Notes: a model not told the origin generated them from the sequence alone. A DNA stretch of 43,545 nucleotides from Vibrio aestivus (GCA_003263845.1 JYJN01000060.1:1-43545), one strand, 5' to 3'. Counted from the first letter of the stretch, positions 1-10,929 are shown. Numbers and translations are program-made.

Positions 1-1207
1 TGCCATCAGCTTCGCCACTACAGAGTAGTCCTGCCAGGTCACGTCCATGAGTATTCGGCCACTGTATTGATCGAAGTGCGTCGTGCGATCTAGTCGAGGG
101 TCTATTACGTCCCCCGCCATGGAGTTGGCCGCGACGGTATAGACCCCCAGCTCACCTCTTGGCATGAACACTTTAAACTGTGTAAATCCAAGCTGCTTTG
201 CTCTCTCTACGATGGAATTGATAGAAACAGATGAATCTAAAAGCGCTGTGCTCTTTTCTCCATTGTCACTACCGTGATGACCGCCATGATCTTCCGATTG
301 CGGCACTTCCGCTAATTCAAGATTCCAAGGAAACTCCTCTTCAGTGCCATGATTGAGATCGGCATGGTTTTGTTTTGAATGGCTTTGTTTTGAATGAATG
401 TGATGGGCATGATGGTGATCGTCGGCTGGTTTGTCCGTCGAACTTGGTTTGTCACCCCACGTGTAGTAAGTAGGAAACGTATTCCAACCTTGCACCATTT
501 TTGCACCCCAGATCCCGCCCAGGCCAAACCCGACAGTACGAAGAGGAGAAGGACGATCGACAAGCCACCACCTAAGTTTGCGTGCAAATCACGCATAAAT
601 ATTCGGCTTCCCGAGCCTACTCTGAACTTAAGAAAACCCGCTTTTGAAGCCGCATCGGTTGGCCACCACATATATAAACCCGTAGCCAACAACACAATCA
701 TTAGACTGGCCGAGATTTCAATAAAACGGTCGCCCAATCCCCAATCAATAAGGTGCCATGAATTTCATTGGCTAACTGGTACCAACTTTCGCTTCGATCA
801 ATCTCTCCAAGTACCTCGCCGGTATATTGGTTGATGGTCACCAGTACGCTAGTGCCATCCTCCTTTGCAATACTGATTCGATTCGCATGTTCAGGGGCGT
901 GAGACATCACAAACTGTGTGATATTGGCATTGGGATATTCAGCTTGCACTGCTTTGAGTTGCTGCTCTGAGGAGATTTGAGTGTCGGATGGTTGCACTTC
1001 AATGATGGAGTGATAGCGAGCCAATTCGATCTCATCATCAAACAGCATGACAAGCCCAGTCAGGCTTAACATAATCATAAATGGCACGACAAATAGCCCA
1101 GCGTAAAAATGCCAGCGCCACGCCATGAAATAGCGCGCTTTAGCATTGTTTGAAGTCGATTGACGTGCGTGGTCCTTAGGTGGAGTCTTTACTTGACTAC
1201 CCAACAT
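1..1207 (-). CDS. PepSY-associated membrane protein, His-rich loop (partial, two frameshifts)
   Basis: Inner-membrane protein of the PepSY_TM family, often linked to iron or copper uptake and reductase-like functions. The start at 1207 has AAGGAAT six bases upstream. A first membrane helix lies near residues 30-55 (HFYAGLFVVPFMIMLSLTGL), followed by a periplasmic PepSY-like part, then a helix with LMIVLLATGLYMWWP and another with SIVLLLFVLSGLAWAG. After it comes a histidine-rich stretch (DDHHHAHHIH, then repeated HSKQ) that could bind metal. The frame is broken twice: one C missing from the CCC at 733-735 and one from the CCC at 514-516; adding each restores a continuous protein to the window edge, which cuts off the C-terminus. 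The neighbour at 1319-1677 is a DUF2946 protein, a family also tied to metal uptake. The family call is firm; the metal role is inferred. Confidence 0.8.
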
Positions 1208-1318
1208 TACGGTATTCCTTTTTTAGAACACAGTCATACTCTTACACTTGCGGTAAGTTATGTTGACTGCGTATGACTTTACTTATTTTTTTGTTTTGTA
1301 TTTGTAGTTGTTATGAAG

Positions 1319-1677
1319 TTAAGAAAAGTACACCGGAGGGGCGCGAACAATAGCGTGCTCATATCGGACACTTAGAGCCAAAAAAGTGTAGTGAGAGAGC
1401 GGCGCTATCGAATGTTGAGCAAAGTATAGTGGTGTTGGAAGCGAATCTTGATGAAAACTGGAGAAGTGACTGAACGGGCAAGGCTTACCATTGTGTGTAT
1501 TGTTAGGTTCACCTTCTTCTACTTGAACCAACTCGAAGCCATTAACGGTACAGAGCGTTGCCCACACGCCTGCACTTGCACCATGCGCATTGATAACAGG
1601 CATGAGTGTCACCAGCAGCCAACTTAGGCACTGGCGAATAACATCGGCTTATTCCGTTTAGCTGACGCAATCATCAT
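1319..1677 (-). CDS. DUF2946-like small exported protein (one frameshift)
   Basis: Small protein of about 119 residues resembling DUF2946: an N-terminal hydrophobic segment (LSWLLVTLMPVINAHG), then ATLCTVNGFELV and, after a polar linker, KPCPFSHFSSFH with Cys and His that could bind metal. The uninterrupted frame begins only at a GTG at 1612, but in the neighbouring frame an ATG at 1677 leads to MMIASAKRNKPMLFASA, which joins perfectly if one base is added to the GG at 1627-1628. I therefore place the start at 1677. It lies upstream of, and on the same strand as, the PepSY protein, so the two may be co-transcribed and serve copper or other metal handling. Function is unproven; family assignment is by motif only. 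Confidence 0.6.
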
Positions 1678-1705
1678 GACACTCAATGGTAAAAAGAAAA
1701 ATTAT

Positions 1706-1728
1706 ACAAAAAGAGAGGCCAAGCCTCG
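1706..1728 (-). terminator. Terminator of the solute-binding protein gene
   Basis: On the minus strand GAGGC-TTG-GCCTC is followed by TCTTTTTG, just past the stop of the gene ending at 1771. A TATAAT (minus strand, 1701-1706) overlaps its tail and could be the -10 of the DUF2946 gene, but no good -35 is seen. Confidence 0.55.
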
Positions 1729-1770
1729 CTATTTGCGGATAGAACTGTGAGGTGAATCGATTGTATGCGC

Positions 1771-2555
1771 CTAATCGAGGTAAGATCGAACAATCTTGTC
1801 CACTTCACCAGACCGTTTCATTTCTTCAATGACAAGGTCAAACTGACGTACAAAGTCTGCTTTAAACGGATAATCCTGCAAATTAGTGTTTGTATAACCT
1901 ATGTGCCCGTGCTCGGTACTTACGATCGCCGACTGCGAAAAGACCAGTTCAGTGGGGAGCTCACCTTTATTTTTCATATTTCGGATTTGCCATAGAATTG
2001 AAATGCGATCATTTAGGTAGCAGTCAATCCTTTGGGAGCGCAGCTTTAAAATGTTCTCGCGATTATCTTCCGCTGACTTTAGGTCAATCTTGCCCTCCTC
2101 CACAGCTCGCCAGAAGGCCTTACCTCCCAATGCAAACTCGTCGTTGATGCCTATAGTTAAGCCATAAAAGTCACTTGGCCATTGCGGAGGCTCTGTTGCA
2201 AACGGCACTTGGGGGTGGCAATAAACCGCAACGTGCTCTTCAAGAATTTTGCGAGAATAAGGCTGAATATAGTGCCGTCTGTCTTCATAGTAGTAGGGAG
2301 GAAATAATCCAAAGCCCGCCCTGTTTCGATCAGTTTTAGGCCACGTTTCCATGGAACTGGCACAATGGACACCTGGTAATTTTCCATCTTGGAAAACGCC
2401 ACAGACAAGATCTCTGCATAGATTCCCCTCGCTTTTCCATCTTCTTCGTAACTGTATGGGGGGTAGGCGTCATCGGCGTAAATAGTTACTTTTGTGGGTG
2501 TAGCGAATAAAGGAAACGACGCGAGCAAGGCCAACATCATGTTTAACCGTAACAA
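1771..2555 (-). CDS. Periplasmic amino-acid-type solute-binding protein (SBP_bac_3; one frameshift)
   Basis: Repaired length about 261 residues, typical for an SBP_bac_3 (PBPe) protein. It starts at a TTG at 2555 with an excellent AGGAGG at 2561-2566, five bases away. A signal peptide (MMLALLASFPLFA) precedes a canonical opening, TIYADDAYPPYSYEEDGKARGIYAEI, and the family fingerprint VPVPWKRGL. The frame breaks at 2311-2317: adding one base to the AAA or CCC there joins ETGRA to GLFPPYYYEDRR. No ABC permease or ATPase adjoins it, so it is an orphan binding protein, or one of the Vibrio periplasmic proteins of this fold that feed signalling or act alone. Ligand unknown. Confidence 0.75.
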
Positions 2556-2625
2556 ACGTACCTCCTAGCCATTCCCTTATCTTTTAACTTTAGTAGACAA
2601 CTTCTTTGTTACAGTGGAATAAAAC

Positions 2626-2665
2626 AAAAAAAAGCGTAAGAATCTATGATTTCTTACGCTTTTTT
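2626..2665. terminator. Strong bidirectional-looking terminator
   Basis: AAAAAGCGTAAGAA and TTCTTACGCTTTTT form a perfect stem around a short loop, with A and T runs on both sides. It lies just after the stop of the cytochrome b562 gene (minus strand) and upstream of the solute-binding protein. Confidence 0.8.
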
Positions 2666-2704
2666 AAGAGCTTTGACACGTTTGGAACTTGCTAACAAAA
2701 AACC

Positions 2705-3121
2705 TTATCCGAACAGTCTTTTCCAAATGCTGGGATTACGTCGGTCATGAAACTCAATTCTCAGGTCATCGACTTCACGAAGAGCCTGTTGAGCGGCTTC
2801 TAGCTCACCCTCTTCCAAGTGAGCTTCCACGCCTTCAATAACCACAGTGAGCTTATCAAAACCTTCGGTGTAAAGTGCGGTTCGCTCTTCTGGGTGTTCG
2901 GCTTGATTGGCCATTTCCACCAGCTCAGCTAAATTCGCTACTGGTTGTTTCATGGCTTCAACAGACTGCGCTTCAGCGGCTTGTTTAAACTCGAAGCTCA
3001 TCTTCTTCATGGTTTGATTCATATCGAAGTCAGCGGCAAGTACAGACGTTGACATTACAGACATTGAAAGTAGTGCCGAAGAAAGCAAACTCGCGGCCAG
3101 TAATTGTTTTGTTTTTTTCAT
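2705..3121 (-). CDS. cybC: Cytochrome b562 family protein
   Basis: A 138-residue periplasmic four-helix-bundle haem protein. A signal peptide (MKKTKQLLAASLLSSALLSM to VLAA) is followed by a mature part of about 108 residues, the normal size. The haem b ligands can be placed: a Met in MNQTMKKM at the mature N-terminus and the His of IEFHDRR near the C-terminus. There is no CXXCH, so haem is held non-covalently, as in E. coli cytochrome b562. Role in electron transfer is assumed from the family; no specific partner is known. It is a single-gene unit with its own terminator at 2626-2665. Confidence 0.85.
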   Translation of the reverse strand: MKKTKQLLAASLLSSALLSMSVMSTSVLAADFDMNQTMKKMSFEFKQAAEAQSVEAMKQPVANLAELVEMANQAEHPEERTALYTEGFDKLTVVIEGVEAHLEEGELEAAQQALREVDDLRIEFHDRRNPSIWKRLFG

Positions 3122-3239
3122 TGTTATTCTTAAAGGCTGATTTTTGAAGGCGTTATTGTAAACAAAGTAGACCTAGAAAAGCATCGCAAAAATGTTTCAA
3201 ACTGCGTTAAGAGCCACCCGTTCAGAACGGCTTTCTAAT

Positions 3240-3845
3240 CTACAAACCCATTACAGGTCGCCACATCTCTTCAAGCTCTTCATCTGTGGGCATTTTTCCA
3301 TGTTCGATTGTTTTTACCACCCGGCATGGGTTACCCACCGCAACGCTGTCTGCCGGTATATCTTTCGTCACCACACTTCCTGCACCAATGATGCTTCTAT
3401 CACCAATGGTTACACTATCCAAAATAATAGCGCCCGCCCCTATCCAAACACTGTCACCTATGGTGATCGGGTTACCGATCGCGATAGGGCGAACTCGTTC
3501 TGCTAGGTCGAATGGATGACCTGCTGTACTAATCACGACATTAGGCCCAATTTGCACATACTCACCAAAATAGACAGGTGCTAGGTCGAGGATGGTCACA
3601 CCAGTATTCAAAAAACCGCCATTCTTAAAATAGATGTTCTCGCCCATATCACAGTAGAAAGGCGGCACAATAACCACTCCATTCGAACTACCAAGAAGTG
3701 AGTTAATGATTTCAGCTCTCTTTTCATTTTCGGAAGGTCGCGCATGATTGAAGTCATAAAGTTTCTCCTTTACTTGAGTTTGAAACTCACAAAGCTCTGG
3801 AGTAATCGGAATGTGCACTGAAAAATCAGACAGTTTGCTACTCAT
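3240..3845 (-). CDS. Sugar O-acetyltransferase, maltose acetyltransferase-like
   Basis: A 201-residue left-handed beta-helix acetyltransferase of the Maa/LacA/NodL group, transferring acetyl from acetyl-CoA to a sugar hydroxyl in the cytoplasm. The N-terminal Mac domain is followed by hexapeptide repeats (NIYFKNGGFLNTGVTILDLAP, ITIGDSVWIGAGAIILDSVTIGD) and the usual GAGSVVTKDIPADSVAVGNPCRV ending. The catalytic His is in STAGHPFD. The frame is open further upstream, but ATG at 3845 has AGAGG six bases away and gives the family length. Stands alone; the acceptor sugar cannot be told from the sequence. Confidence 0.85.
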   Translation of the reverse strand: MSSKLSDFSVHIPITPELCEFQTQVKEKLYDFNHARPSENEKRAEIINSLLGSSNGVVIVPPFYCDMGENIYFKNGGFLNTGVTILDLAPVYFGEYVQIGPNVVISTAGHPFDLAERVRPIAIGNPITIGDSVWIGAGAIILDSVTIGDRSIIGAGSVVTKDIPADSVAVGNPCRVVKTIEHGKMPTDEELEEMWRPVMGL

Positions 3846-4089
3846 TGACAACCTCTTGGGCAAAAAGAATATATAAATCCATAATCTTAGGTCCGGAAGT
3901 CCGTCGTCAACTAATCCCATTAGTTTGGTAAGTATTTGTGATTGTTAGCGCATTTCGAAGTTCAGCACTCAGAGAACAGTCTCATAGTTGATGAACATGA
4001 ACTCACGACCTCAATCAAGAGCACCGGATGAGACCATGTGCGAGAACATTTCGATTAGGCTTTAAGATCTTGTGTTAGCAGGCAAGAAG

Positions 4090-4836
4090 CTATGTTAGCT
4101 CCGAATACTCTGCGATCGGAGCTCGCCCTCTCAGTGCCAGAAAATCTAGAAATTGATTACACGAATGGGTAATCACCTGACTCGAAGGCATGTTCACTTT
4201 ATCTAATAGATCCGACACCAGATCCAGTTGCCCAACATCCGCACAGAAATGCGCATCACTGCCCGATGTGATAAACGCTCCTTTCGCTTTTGCAATCTGC
4301 GCAATTTCGTAACAACGCTCTACACTGCCTACTCGGCTGTTGCCTCGTAACGTGGTGTTATTGATCTCGATGGCGACGTTATGTTGCATCGCTTTCTCGA
4401 TCACCGCTTTGAAGTCAAAGTCGAAGTTCGGGTTACCAAGGTGACCAAGCGCGTCCACTTTTCCACTTTCAATGGCGGCAATTAGAGCTTTGGTATGTTC
4501 CGCTTTAGTTGTTGGCCTAAATACAGGCTCATGAAAGCTACCAATGACCCAGTCTAAATTTCTCAATGAGCTTTCCGGAAGGTCGATTTCGCCCTGTGTA
4601 TTGAGAATATTGGCTTCGACACCTCTAATCACGGCAACACCTTCCAAAAAGCGCGGTAGTACTCTTTGGTTGGAGAAAAACCAAAAATGCGGCGCCCCTG
4701 GCATCGATTCTGCGTGATCCGTTGTACAGAACATTTCCATCCCGTTCTCTTTCGCTAAGCGGGCATTCTCAATCAAAGTGCTGTAGGCATGCCCACTGGC
4801 ATAGGTGTGGGTATGAGTGTCGACAACCAATTTCAT
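4090..4836 (-). CDS. PHP-family phosphatase, YcdX-like
   Basis: A 248-residue PHP-domain metalloenzyme close in size and motifs to E. coli YcdX, which holds a trinuclear zinc centre and has phosphatase activity. Metal-binding motifs are all visible: [15 protein letters not shown] at the N-terminus, [38 protein letters not shown] and the C-terminal SDAHF. YcdX is associated with swarming motility in E. coli; whether that holds here is unknown. Single gene with no clear operon partner. Confidence 0.88.
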   Translation of the reverse strand: MKLVVDTHTHTYASGHAYSTLIENARLAKENGMEMFCTTDHAESMPGAPHFWFFSNQRVLPRFLEGVAVIRGVEANILNTQGEIDLPESSLRNLDWVIGSFHEPVFRPTTKAEHTKALIAAIESGKVDALGHLGNPNFDFDFKAVIEKAMQHNVAIEINNTTLRGNSRVGSVERCYEIAQIAKAKGAFITSGSDAHFCADVGQLDLVSDLLDKVNMPSSQVITHSCNQFLDFLALRGRAPIAEYSELT

Positions 4837-4870
4837 AAGGAACTCTAGCTGGTAAATTTATTCTATTGTA

Positions 4871-5320
4871 TCAAGTATTTTCACCCTCACACAGTAGCTT
4901 GATTAGCGGTAGCGCTTTCTCCCAACCACTATTAAACATGGCTGTGAAATCAGGGTGAGTGGTCACATTCACTTTGAGAATAACGCCCTCTTGATGCTGA
5001 ATTATCTCAAACGCTTCAGACGAACCTATCCACTTCATCGCGATGTCACTGTCGACGTCTTGCACATGGTCGGGAGTGAAGATGGAAATATGGTGGTAAG
5101 CGAGGCTGTGATTCATCTCCGCTCTATCAACCACCGCTCGACTGCCACCCAAGTTAGGATCAAAAAAGATAACTTCTTCACCACTGGCCCAATTACCTTC
5201 AAACTGCGAGTCGGGAGAAAACGCGATTGCCCACTGCTTGTAATACCCTGCGTCAGTAAGACGTTGCCATACCTCTTGTGGCGAGGCCTTTATTTCGATT
5301 TGATAGGTTAGGCTCAACAT
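4871..5320 (-). CDS. SRPBCC (START/Bet v1-fold) domain protein
   Basis: A 149-residue protein built of one SRPBCC ligand-binding domain: LTYQIEIKASPQEVWQRLTD is the standard first strand and helix, and the tail STGWEKALPLIK-like helix (NSGWEKALPLIKLLCE) closes the fold. The open frame begins 15 bases earlier, but ATG at 5320 has AGGA seven bases upstream and fits the domain edge. Relatives include AHA1-like and polyketide-cyclase-like proteins. No ligand or enzymatic activity can be assigned. Divergent from the HD-GYP gene. Confidence 0.75.
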   Translation of the reverse strand: MLSLTYQIEIKASPQEVWQRLTDAGYYKQWAIAFSPDSQFEGNWASGEEVIFFDPNLGGSRAVVDRAEMNHSLAYHHISIFTPDHVQDVDSDIAMKWIGSSEAFEIIQHQEGVILKVNVTTHPDFTAMFNSGWEKALPLIKLLCEGENT

Positions 5321-5495
5321 AATTTTTTCCTGCAACTCATCTCTATTAGTTATAGTTGAGTTAGTGAAAAGTGCATAACTTACGCATAGTTAGATAGGCT
5401 TAATGTCATAAAGCTTTCCTTCAATGACACAAGATTTTTGCAACCTAAGAAGATTAGGCAATACTTAAGGAGATTATCAACAAACGGATCTTGTT

Positions 5496-8371
5496 ATGAG
5501 AAAACCACGGTACTCGTTGAGTATTCATATCACTAACCTATTTCTAATACTCACGACACTCGTTGGGGTTGTTCTCATTGCGATTAGTTATCAACATTCA
5601 AGAGAGTTGCTTACTGGAAGCGCTCAAGAGCTCAGTAATGAAAATAGCCGTAAACTTGAATCCACCTATAAACAAATTACCGCCCCTATTCTCACGACAC
5701 TCGACTTCATGCGCTCAGCCCTATCGTTGACCTTGATTACGCCCCCTACGAAGAGACACGTTGGCTAGCTTCAATCGATTTAATATTTAGCCGTAACCCA
5801 AGCCTTGTCGCACTTTATTATGCCAACAGTGAGGGGGACTTTACGATTATCCGTCCCTTAAGGAGCAATAAGTCTCGGCAAAGATTTGATGCACCCGATA
5901 AAGCTAGCATGATGATTCATCATACTAAATTAGGCGGGCTAAGTGAGTATCACTACCTCGACGGCAATCATGAACGCCTTTCTGTGACATCAAATAAGGA
6001 AAACAAGTTTGATCCTCGCGTGAGACCTTGGTTTATCAACGCAGAAAACGATGGAGAGATTCGGCTAACCGAACCCTACTTTTTCTATTTTTTAAAAACG
6101 ACGGGGGTTACACTATCTCGACGTTCTCTTGACGGAAATAAAGTTGTAGGCGCAGACTTTACGCTTGATTCTCTATCGCAGCAAATCAGTGAAATTGGCT
6201 ATTCAGACAACTCTAAGCTCATTCTATTTGATAACAACTTTACCCCTCTAGCTCAATATCAATCAGACATTGATATACTTCAAGAAAAAGAAACTTTGGT
6301 TCCAGAGCTCGAATCAAGTCTGTTTCAGACAGTATTAAACCGAGTAAGTAGCCAAACCTTATATTCCACGGCAACTAATAAACATGGTGAGTGGTCTGTC
6401 ACTCTGACCCCTGTGACACTCAATAAACATGTTAGATTATTGCTTGCCGAAGCAATACTACAAGATGATCTAGTTTCCAACTTGCTTTCAATGAGAGATC
6501 GACAAGTCACCGTTGCTCTCGTGATGATGCTAATCAGTTTTCTGATCGTCTGGTTTGTGGCAAAAAAACTCGCTAATCCTTTACAAAAACTGGTTCTACT
6601 CACAGACAATATTGCTCGATTCGACTTCAAAAAAACTCGCTACCCTAAGAGTTTAATAAAAGAGGTTGCCAATTTAACCGAATCCATTGAGCTCATGGAG
6701 CACACACTCCACGATCTTCTGAGCCTGCTACGGGACACCGCAGAAAACCAAGAGTTCAGCGTGTTAGCCAAAACCATTACGCACCAAAGTTATTTGGTTA
6801 CAAGGGCAGAAACAATATTGCTCTCGGTATACTCAGACCAAGAGTCACTGTTCACTACAGCAGCTAATCACGCCATCATCCCTTTAAGAATTGATCTTAA
6901 CGAACTACTAACGAGCTCGGCGTGGTTAATGTCAGACCTTAAGAAAGGAGAACTTATACACCTTAATCGTAGTGACAACACCCTCAAGCCTTATAGCGAT
7001 ATTTTGTACAACTCCGACATTTACCTATTCCCTTTACTTAACCGAAAACAGCAGTTAGTTGGCATCCTTACTTTAGGGTATGAAAGGCCCATCACCCAAG
7101 AGCAATCAGACAAACATGCTTTCCTTCGAGAGCTGTTAAGTTTTGCTGAAATTGCAAAAGAAAATATCGACCAAATGCAGCAACAAAAAGATATGCTCAA
7201 TGCATTTATTGAGTTGATTGCTTCTGCGATAGATACTAAATCCCCGTACACAGGCAGTCACTGTCAACGTATTCCTGAACTGTCCAAAATGCTGACTGAA
7301 GTAGCAGACAAAGACAGCACCTATTTCTCTCAGTTCGAAATGACAACGACCGATTGGGAAGCTTTACATCTTGCTTCTTGGTTACACGACTGCGGTAAAG
7401 TAACCACTCCAGAATACGTCATTGATAAAGCGACCAAGCTAGAAACCATTTATGACCGAATACATGAAATTAGGATGCGCTTTGAGCTGTTAAAAACCCA
7501 AGCAGTCGCCGACTACTGGCAAGCCATCGCAGAAGGTGGTGATGAGAATACTTTGAAGAACGAGCTATTAGAAAAACATAAACAATTAGACAGTGATTTT
7601 GCCTTCGTAGCAGAATGTAATATTGGCGGTGAAAACCTAGATGATAAACATATTCAAAGGCTAGAACAGATTGGTCAAACCACATGGACACGGACTCTCG
7701 ATGACCAGATAGGCATTTCTTGGATTGAAAAGCAACGAGCAGAAGCTCCAGAGTCCCTACCAGCTCAAGAGTATTTACTTGCTAACAAGACCTCACACCG
7801 CATACCTTGGTCTGACGGAGCAAAACCTCAAGATATGTGGCAAGAAGAATATATTTTGCAACCGGGTGAAGTAAAATATGATCGTGGTGAGCTTTACAAT
7901 TTATCAACGAAACAAGGTACATTGACTGCGGAAGAGCGCTTTATAATCAATGACCACATCATTCAAACTCATGTCATGTTGAATAAGCTACCTTATCCTG
8001 AACACTTGCAGAAAGTACCTGAAATCGCAGGTGGGCATCACGAGCGTGTCGATGGTAATGGGTACCCAAGAGGCCTTAACACTGATCAGCTTTCTGTACC
8101 TGCACGTATCATGGCGATCGCGGATGTGTTTGAAGCATTAACCTCAAGCGATCGACCATACAAAAAAGCTAAGAGCTTAGAGAAATCCATCCATATTATG
8201 ACCCATATGGCCACCTCTGGGCATATCGATCCAAAGCTTTACATTCTCTTTCTTGATCATGAACTCTATCAAACCTACGCTGACATGTTCCTAGATAAAG
8301 AACAACATAGTGTCATTGATAAGCAGCAGCACATTACTCAAGTTAAAGAGTATCTTAAGTCTTTGATCTAA
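5496..8371 (+). CDS. Membrane sensor with HD-GYP phosphodiesterase domain (one frameshift)
   Basis: Repaired length about 958 residues. Order: N-terminal membrane helix (residues about 13-33), extracytoplasmic dCACHE-like sensor (WFINAENDGEIRLTEPYFF), second helix near 337-358 (VALVMMLISFLIVWFVAKKL), HAMP-like linker, GAF-like segment, then HD-GYP. The HD part has WLHDCGK and the GYP part HHERVDGNGYPRG, both with catalytic residues intact, so hydrolysis of cyclic di-GMP is likely. About 130 extra residues lie between the HD core and the ELYNLSTKQGTLTAEE segment. The frame breaks near 5725; one added base joins MRSALS to VDLDYAPYEETRWL. An AAGGAG sits rather far (about 22 bases) upstream of the ATG. 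Confidence 0.85.
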
Positions 8372-8544
8372 TACCCTCATCCTTGTTGTGGTACAAATAG
8401 CCTACTTTTAAGTAATTGCTCTATAAGTATTCTCACTACTACAACAGTTTTTTTATGACTTTATTTACCTAAGATTCAATAAGTTAACATCATGAAGCAC
8501 GATAATTTAATCGATTGCATTTTCAAGTGTTGATGTGAATCAAT

Positions 8545-8573
8545 TTGTCATACACAATAGCCGACCGTGTAAA
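8545..8573 (+). promoter_or_regulatory. Candidate zwf promoter
   Basis: TTGTCA (8545-8550) and TGTAAA (8568-8573) are separated by 17 bases. The TGTGA at 8534-8538 just before could be half of a CRP site, but the other half is poor. Confidence 0.45.
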
Positions 8574-8592
8574 AGTGATCGGCATCACTTTT
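8571..8592. promoter_or_regulatory. Inverted repeat at the zwf promoter, possible operator
   Basis: AAAAGTGAT-CGGC-ATCACTTTT, a perfect 9-base inverted repeat overlapping the candidate -10 of zwf. It is unlike the TGTAATTAAATTACA-type HexR box expected for this gene in related bacteria. Could be a repressor site or a 5' UTR hairpin. Confidence 0.45.
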
Positions 8593-8713
8593 AGTGACCA
8601 GTGAGAACCATGGGTAATACCTATCACATCAATAGATAGCGCCTATTATCTATAATGGATTTTCGTTGTTAACGTGTATTTAGACTAACTGCCGCGTTCT
8701 TAAAGGAAAGAAG

Positions 8714-10216
8714 ATGGTAATACCTGAAAATAGTAGCATCGTTATTTTTGGTGCTTCCGGAGACTTAACTTATCGTAAGTTGATCCCTGCTCTCTACCAC
8801 TTATATGCGAGCAATCAACTGCCAAAAACCTTCACCATTCTAGGTGTTAGCCGCACAGAATACAGTGATGAGTCTTACCGCGAAAAACTAAAGCGCTCAC
8901 TTCAGGAAATGGAAAAGACGGAACCTGATACACTCAACGCGTTTGTTGAACACCTGCACTATCAGGCCATCAATACTTCTGATAGCCAAGACTACGCAAA
9001 GCTCGTAACCCGCCTTGATGAACTGGCCGACAAGTACCAGTTTGAGCAACATAACACTCTATTCTACTTGGCAACACCACCAAGCCTATACAGCGTGATT
9101 CCTGCAAGCCTTGCTGAGCACGGCTTGAACGATGAATCAAACGGTTGGAAACGCCTCATCATCGAAAAACCATTTGGTTACGATCTTGAATCAGCTCAAA
9201 AGCTTGATAAAGAGATCCACGAGCATTTCCAAGAACATCAAATCTACCGTATTGACCACTACCTAGGTAAAGAAACGGTTCAGAACCTTCTGGTATTCCG
9301 CTTCTCGAACGCGATGTTTGAGCCGCTATGGAACCGCAACTTCATCGATTACGTTGAAATCACAGGTGCTGAGTTCCTAGGTGTTGAAGAACGTGGTGGC
9401 TACTACGATGGCTCTGGCGCGGTTCGTGACATGTTCCAAAACCACCTACTGCAAGTATTAGCGATGGTTGGCATGGAACCGCCAGCACAAATCAACGCAG
9501 ATTCGATGCGTGATGAGGTTGTTAAAGTACTGCAATGTTTGAAGCCACTTGATGAAGAATCACTGCGTAACGATTTGGTTCTGGGTCAATACACAGCGTC
9601 GGACGTTCGTGGTCAGCATTTAGTTGGTTACCGCGAAGAAAACGGCGTTGCCGATGATTCTCGTACAGAAACGTATATCGGCCTGAAAGCTTACATCAAC
9701 AACTGGCGTTGGAATGGCGTACCATTCTATGTACGTACTGGTAAACGACTACCAACTCGTGTAACGGAAGTGGTTATTCACTTCAAACGCACGCCACACC
9801 CAGTATTTGGTCAAGATGCACCTGAGAACAAACTTATCATTCGAATCCAGCCAGACGAAGGAATTCAAATGAGCTTTGGCTTGAAGGAGCCAGGTGCAGG
9901 TTTCCACGCAAAAGAAGTGAAAATGAACTTCCACTACGCGTCATTGCAAGAGACACAAATGCTTACGGCTTATGAGCGACTTTTACTTGATGCTCTAAAC
10001 GGTGATGCTACTCTGTTTGCACGTAGTGATGCGGTTGAAGCTTGCTGGAAATACGTTCAACCAATTCTCGACTTTAAACAAGATCCACAAGCATTATTTG
10101 GCTATGCATGTGGTACATGGGGTCCTAAAGAGGCTGACGATCTACTGCAACGCAGTGACCGCGCTTGGCGTTTCCCATGTAAGAACCTAACCGATACGGA
10201 CTACTGCGAATTATGA
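8714..10216 (+). CDS. zwf: Glucose-6-phosphate 1-dehydrogenase
   Basis: A 500-residue cytoplasmic enzyme converting glucose 6-phosphate to 6-phosphoglucono-lactone with NADP+, the first step of the oxidative pentose phosphate pathway. The N-terminal nucleotide fold has [12 protein letters not shown]; the active-site signature [13 protein letters not shown] with its catalytic His is present; IIEKPFG binds substrate and coenzyme. Length matches the family. The start has AAAGGAAAG upstream. It begins a three-gene operon and its stop overlaps the pgl start by four bases (ATGA), indicating translational coupling. Confidence 0.97.
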   Translation: MVIPENSSIVIFGASGDLTYRKLIPALYHLYASNQLPKTFTILGVSRTEYSDESYREKLKRSLQEMEKTEPDTLNAFVEHLHYQAINTSDSQDYAKLVTRLDELADKYQFEQHNTLFYLATPPSLYSVIPASLAEHGLNDESNGWKRLIIEKPFGYDLESAQKLDKEIHEHFQEHQIYRIDHYLGKETVQNLLVFRFSNAMFEPLWNRNFIDYVEITGAEFLGVEERGGYYDGSGAVRDMFQNHLLQVLAMVGMEPPAQINADSMRDEVVKVLQCLKPLDEESLRNDLVLGQYTASDVRGQHLVGYREENGVADDSRTETYIGLKAYINNWRWNGVPFYVRTGKRLPTRVTEVVIHFKRTPHPVFGQDAPENKLIIRIQPDEGIQMSFGLKEPGAGFHAKEVKMNFHYASLQETQMLTAYERLLLDALNGDATLFARSDAVEACWKYVQPILDFKQDPQALFGYACGTWGPKEADDLLQRSDRAWRFPCKNLTDTDYCEL

Positions 10217-10929
10217 TCAATCATAAGATTTTTCAAACCGCTGAACAGGTAGTAGAAAGCCTAGCGAACGACATGAAAGCGTTTAGCGAACAAGGCCGCC
10301 CTGTTCATATTTCTCTTTCTGGCGGCAGCACGCCTAAGATGCTGTTTAAACTGCTCGCAACCGATGCTTATGCGACTTCAATCCAGTGGAACAACCTCCA
10401 CTTTTGGTGGGGTGATGAGCGTTGCGTAGCACCAGACGATGCAGAAAGTAACTATGGCGAAGCAAACACTCTGCTGTTTAGCAAAGTAAGCCTTCCTGCA
10501 GAGAATATTCACCGTATTCGAGGTGAAGAAGAGCCAAAAGTAGAAGCAGAGCGCTTTGCTAAAGAGATGGCAGACGTTATTCCAACTGAAAATGGCACTC
10601 CTGTTTTCGATTGGATTCTGCTGGGTGTTGGCGCAGACGGCCACACAGCTTCACTATTCCCAGGTCAAACAGACTATCAAGATGAGAACCTATCTGTGCT
10701 GGCTTCTCACCCTGAATCGGGACAAATTCGCGTTTCGAAAACTGCAAAAGTTTTGGAAGCCGCTAAACGTATCAGCTACCTAGTGCTTGGCGCAGGTAAA
10801 GTTGAAATCGTTAACGAAATTCATACTACTCCAGCAAGTGAACTGCCTTATCCGGCAGCGAAAATCCAGTCTAAGGCTGGTGAAACAGAGTGGTACTTAG
10901 ATTCTGACGCAGCAGCAAAAATCGCGTAA
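10213..10929 (+). CDS. pgl: 6-phosphogluconolactonase
   Basis: A 238-residue enzyme of the DevB/SOL type that hydrolyses 6-phosphogluconolactone to 6-phosphogluconate. Motifs: [12 protein letters not shown] near the N-terminus, FWWGDERCV, and [15 protein letters not shown] with the catalytic His. It overlaps zwf by four bases and is followed after 35 bases by gnd, so the three successive enzymes of the pathway are co-expressed. Confidence 0.96.
   Translation: MINHKIFQTAEQVVESLANDMKAFSEQGRPVHISLSGGSTPKMLFKLLATDAYATSIQWNNLHFWWGDERCVAPDDAESNYGEANTLLFSKVSLPAENIHRIRGEEEPKVEAERFAKEMADVIPTENGTPVFDWILLGVGADGHTASLFPGQTDYQDENLSVLASHPESGQIRVSKTAKVLEAAKRISYLVLGAGKVEIVNEIHTTPASELPYPAAKIQSKAGETEWYLDSDAAAKIA

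Larger units (their letters stand above)
8372..8713. other. Intergenic region upstream of zwf
   Basis: Contains no gene. It holds the candidate zwf promoter and a perfect 9-base inverted repeat (8571-8592). The first 100 bases after the HD-GYP stop show only a weak hairpin (TGTTGT and ACAACA) before a T7 run near 8453. Confidence 0.6.

Noticed and set aside
8534..8551. CRP site upstream of zwf (TGTGA-N6-TTGTC)
   Set aside because: Only one half matches the consensus; not listed as a site.
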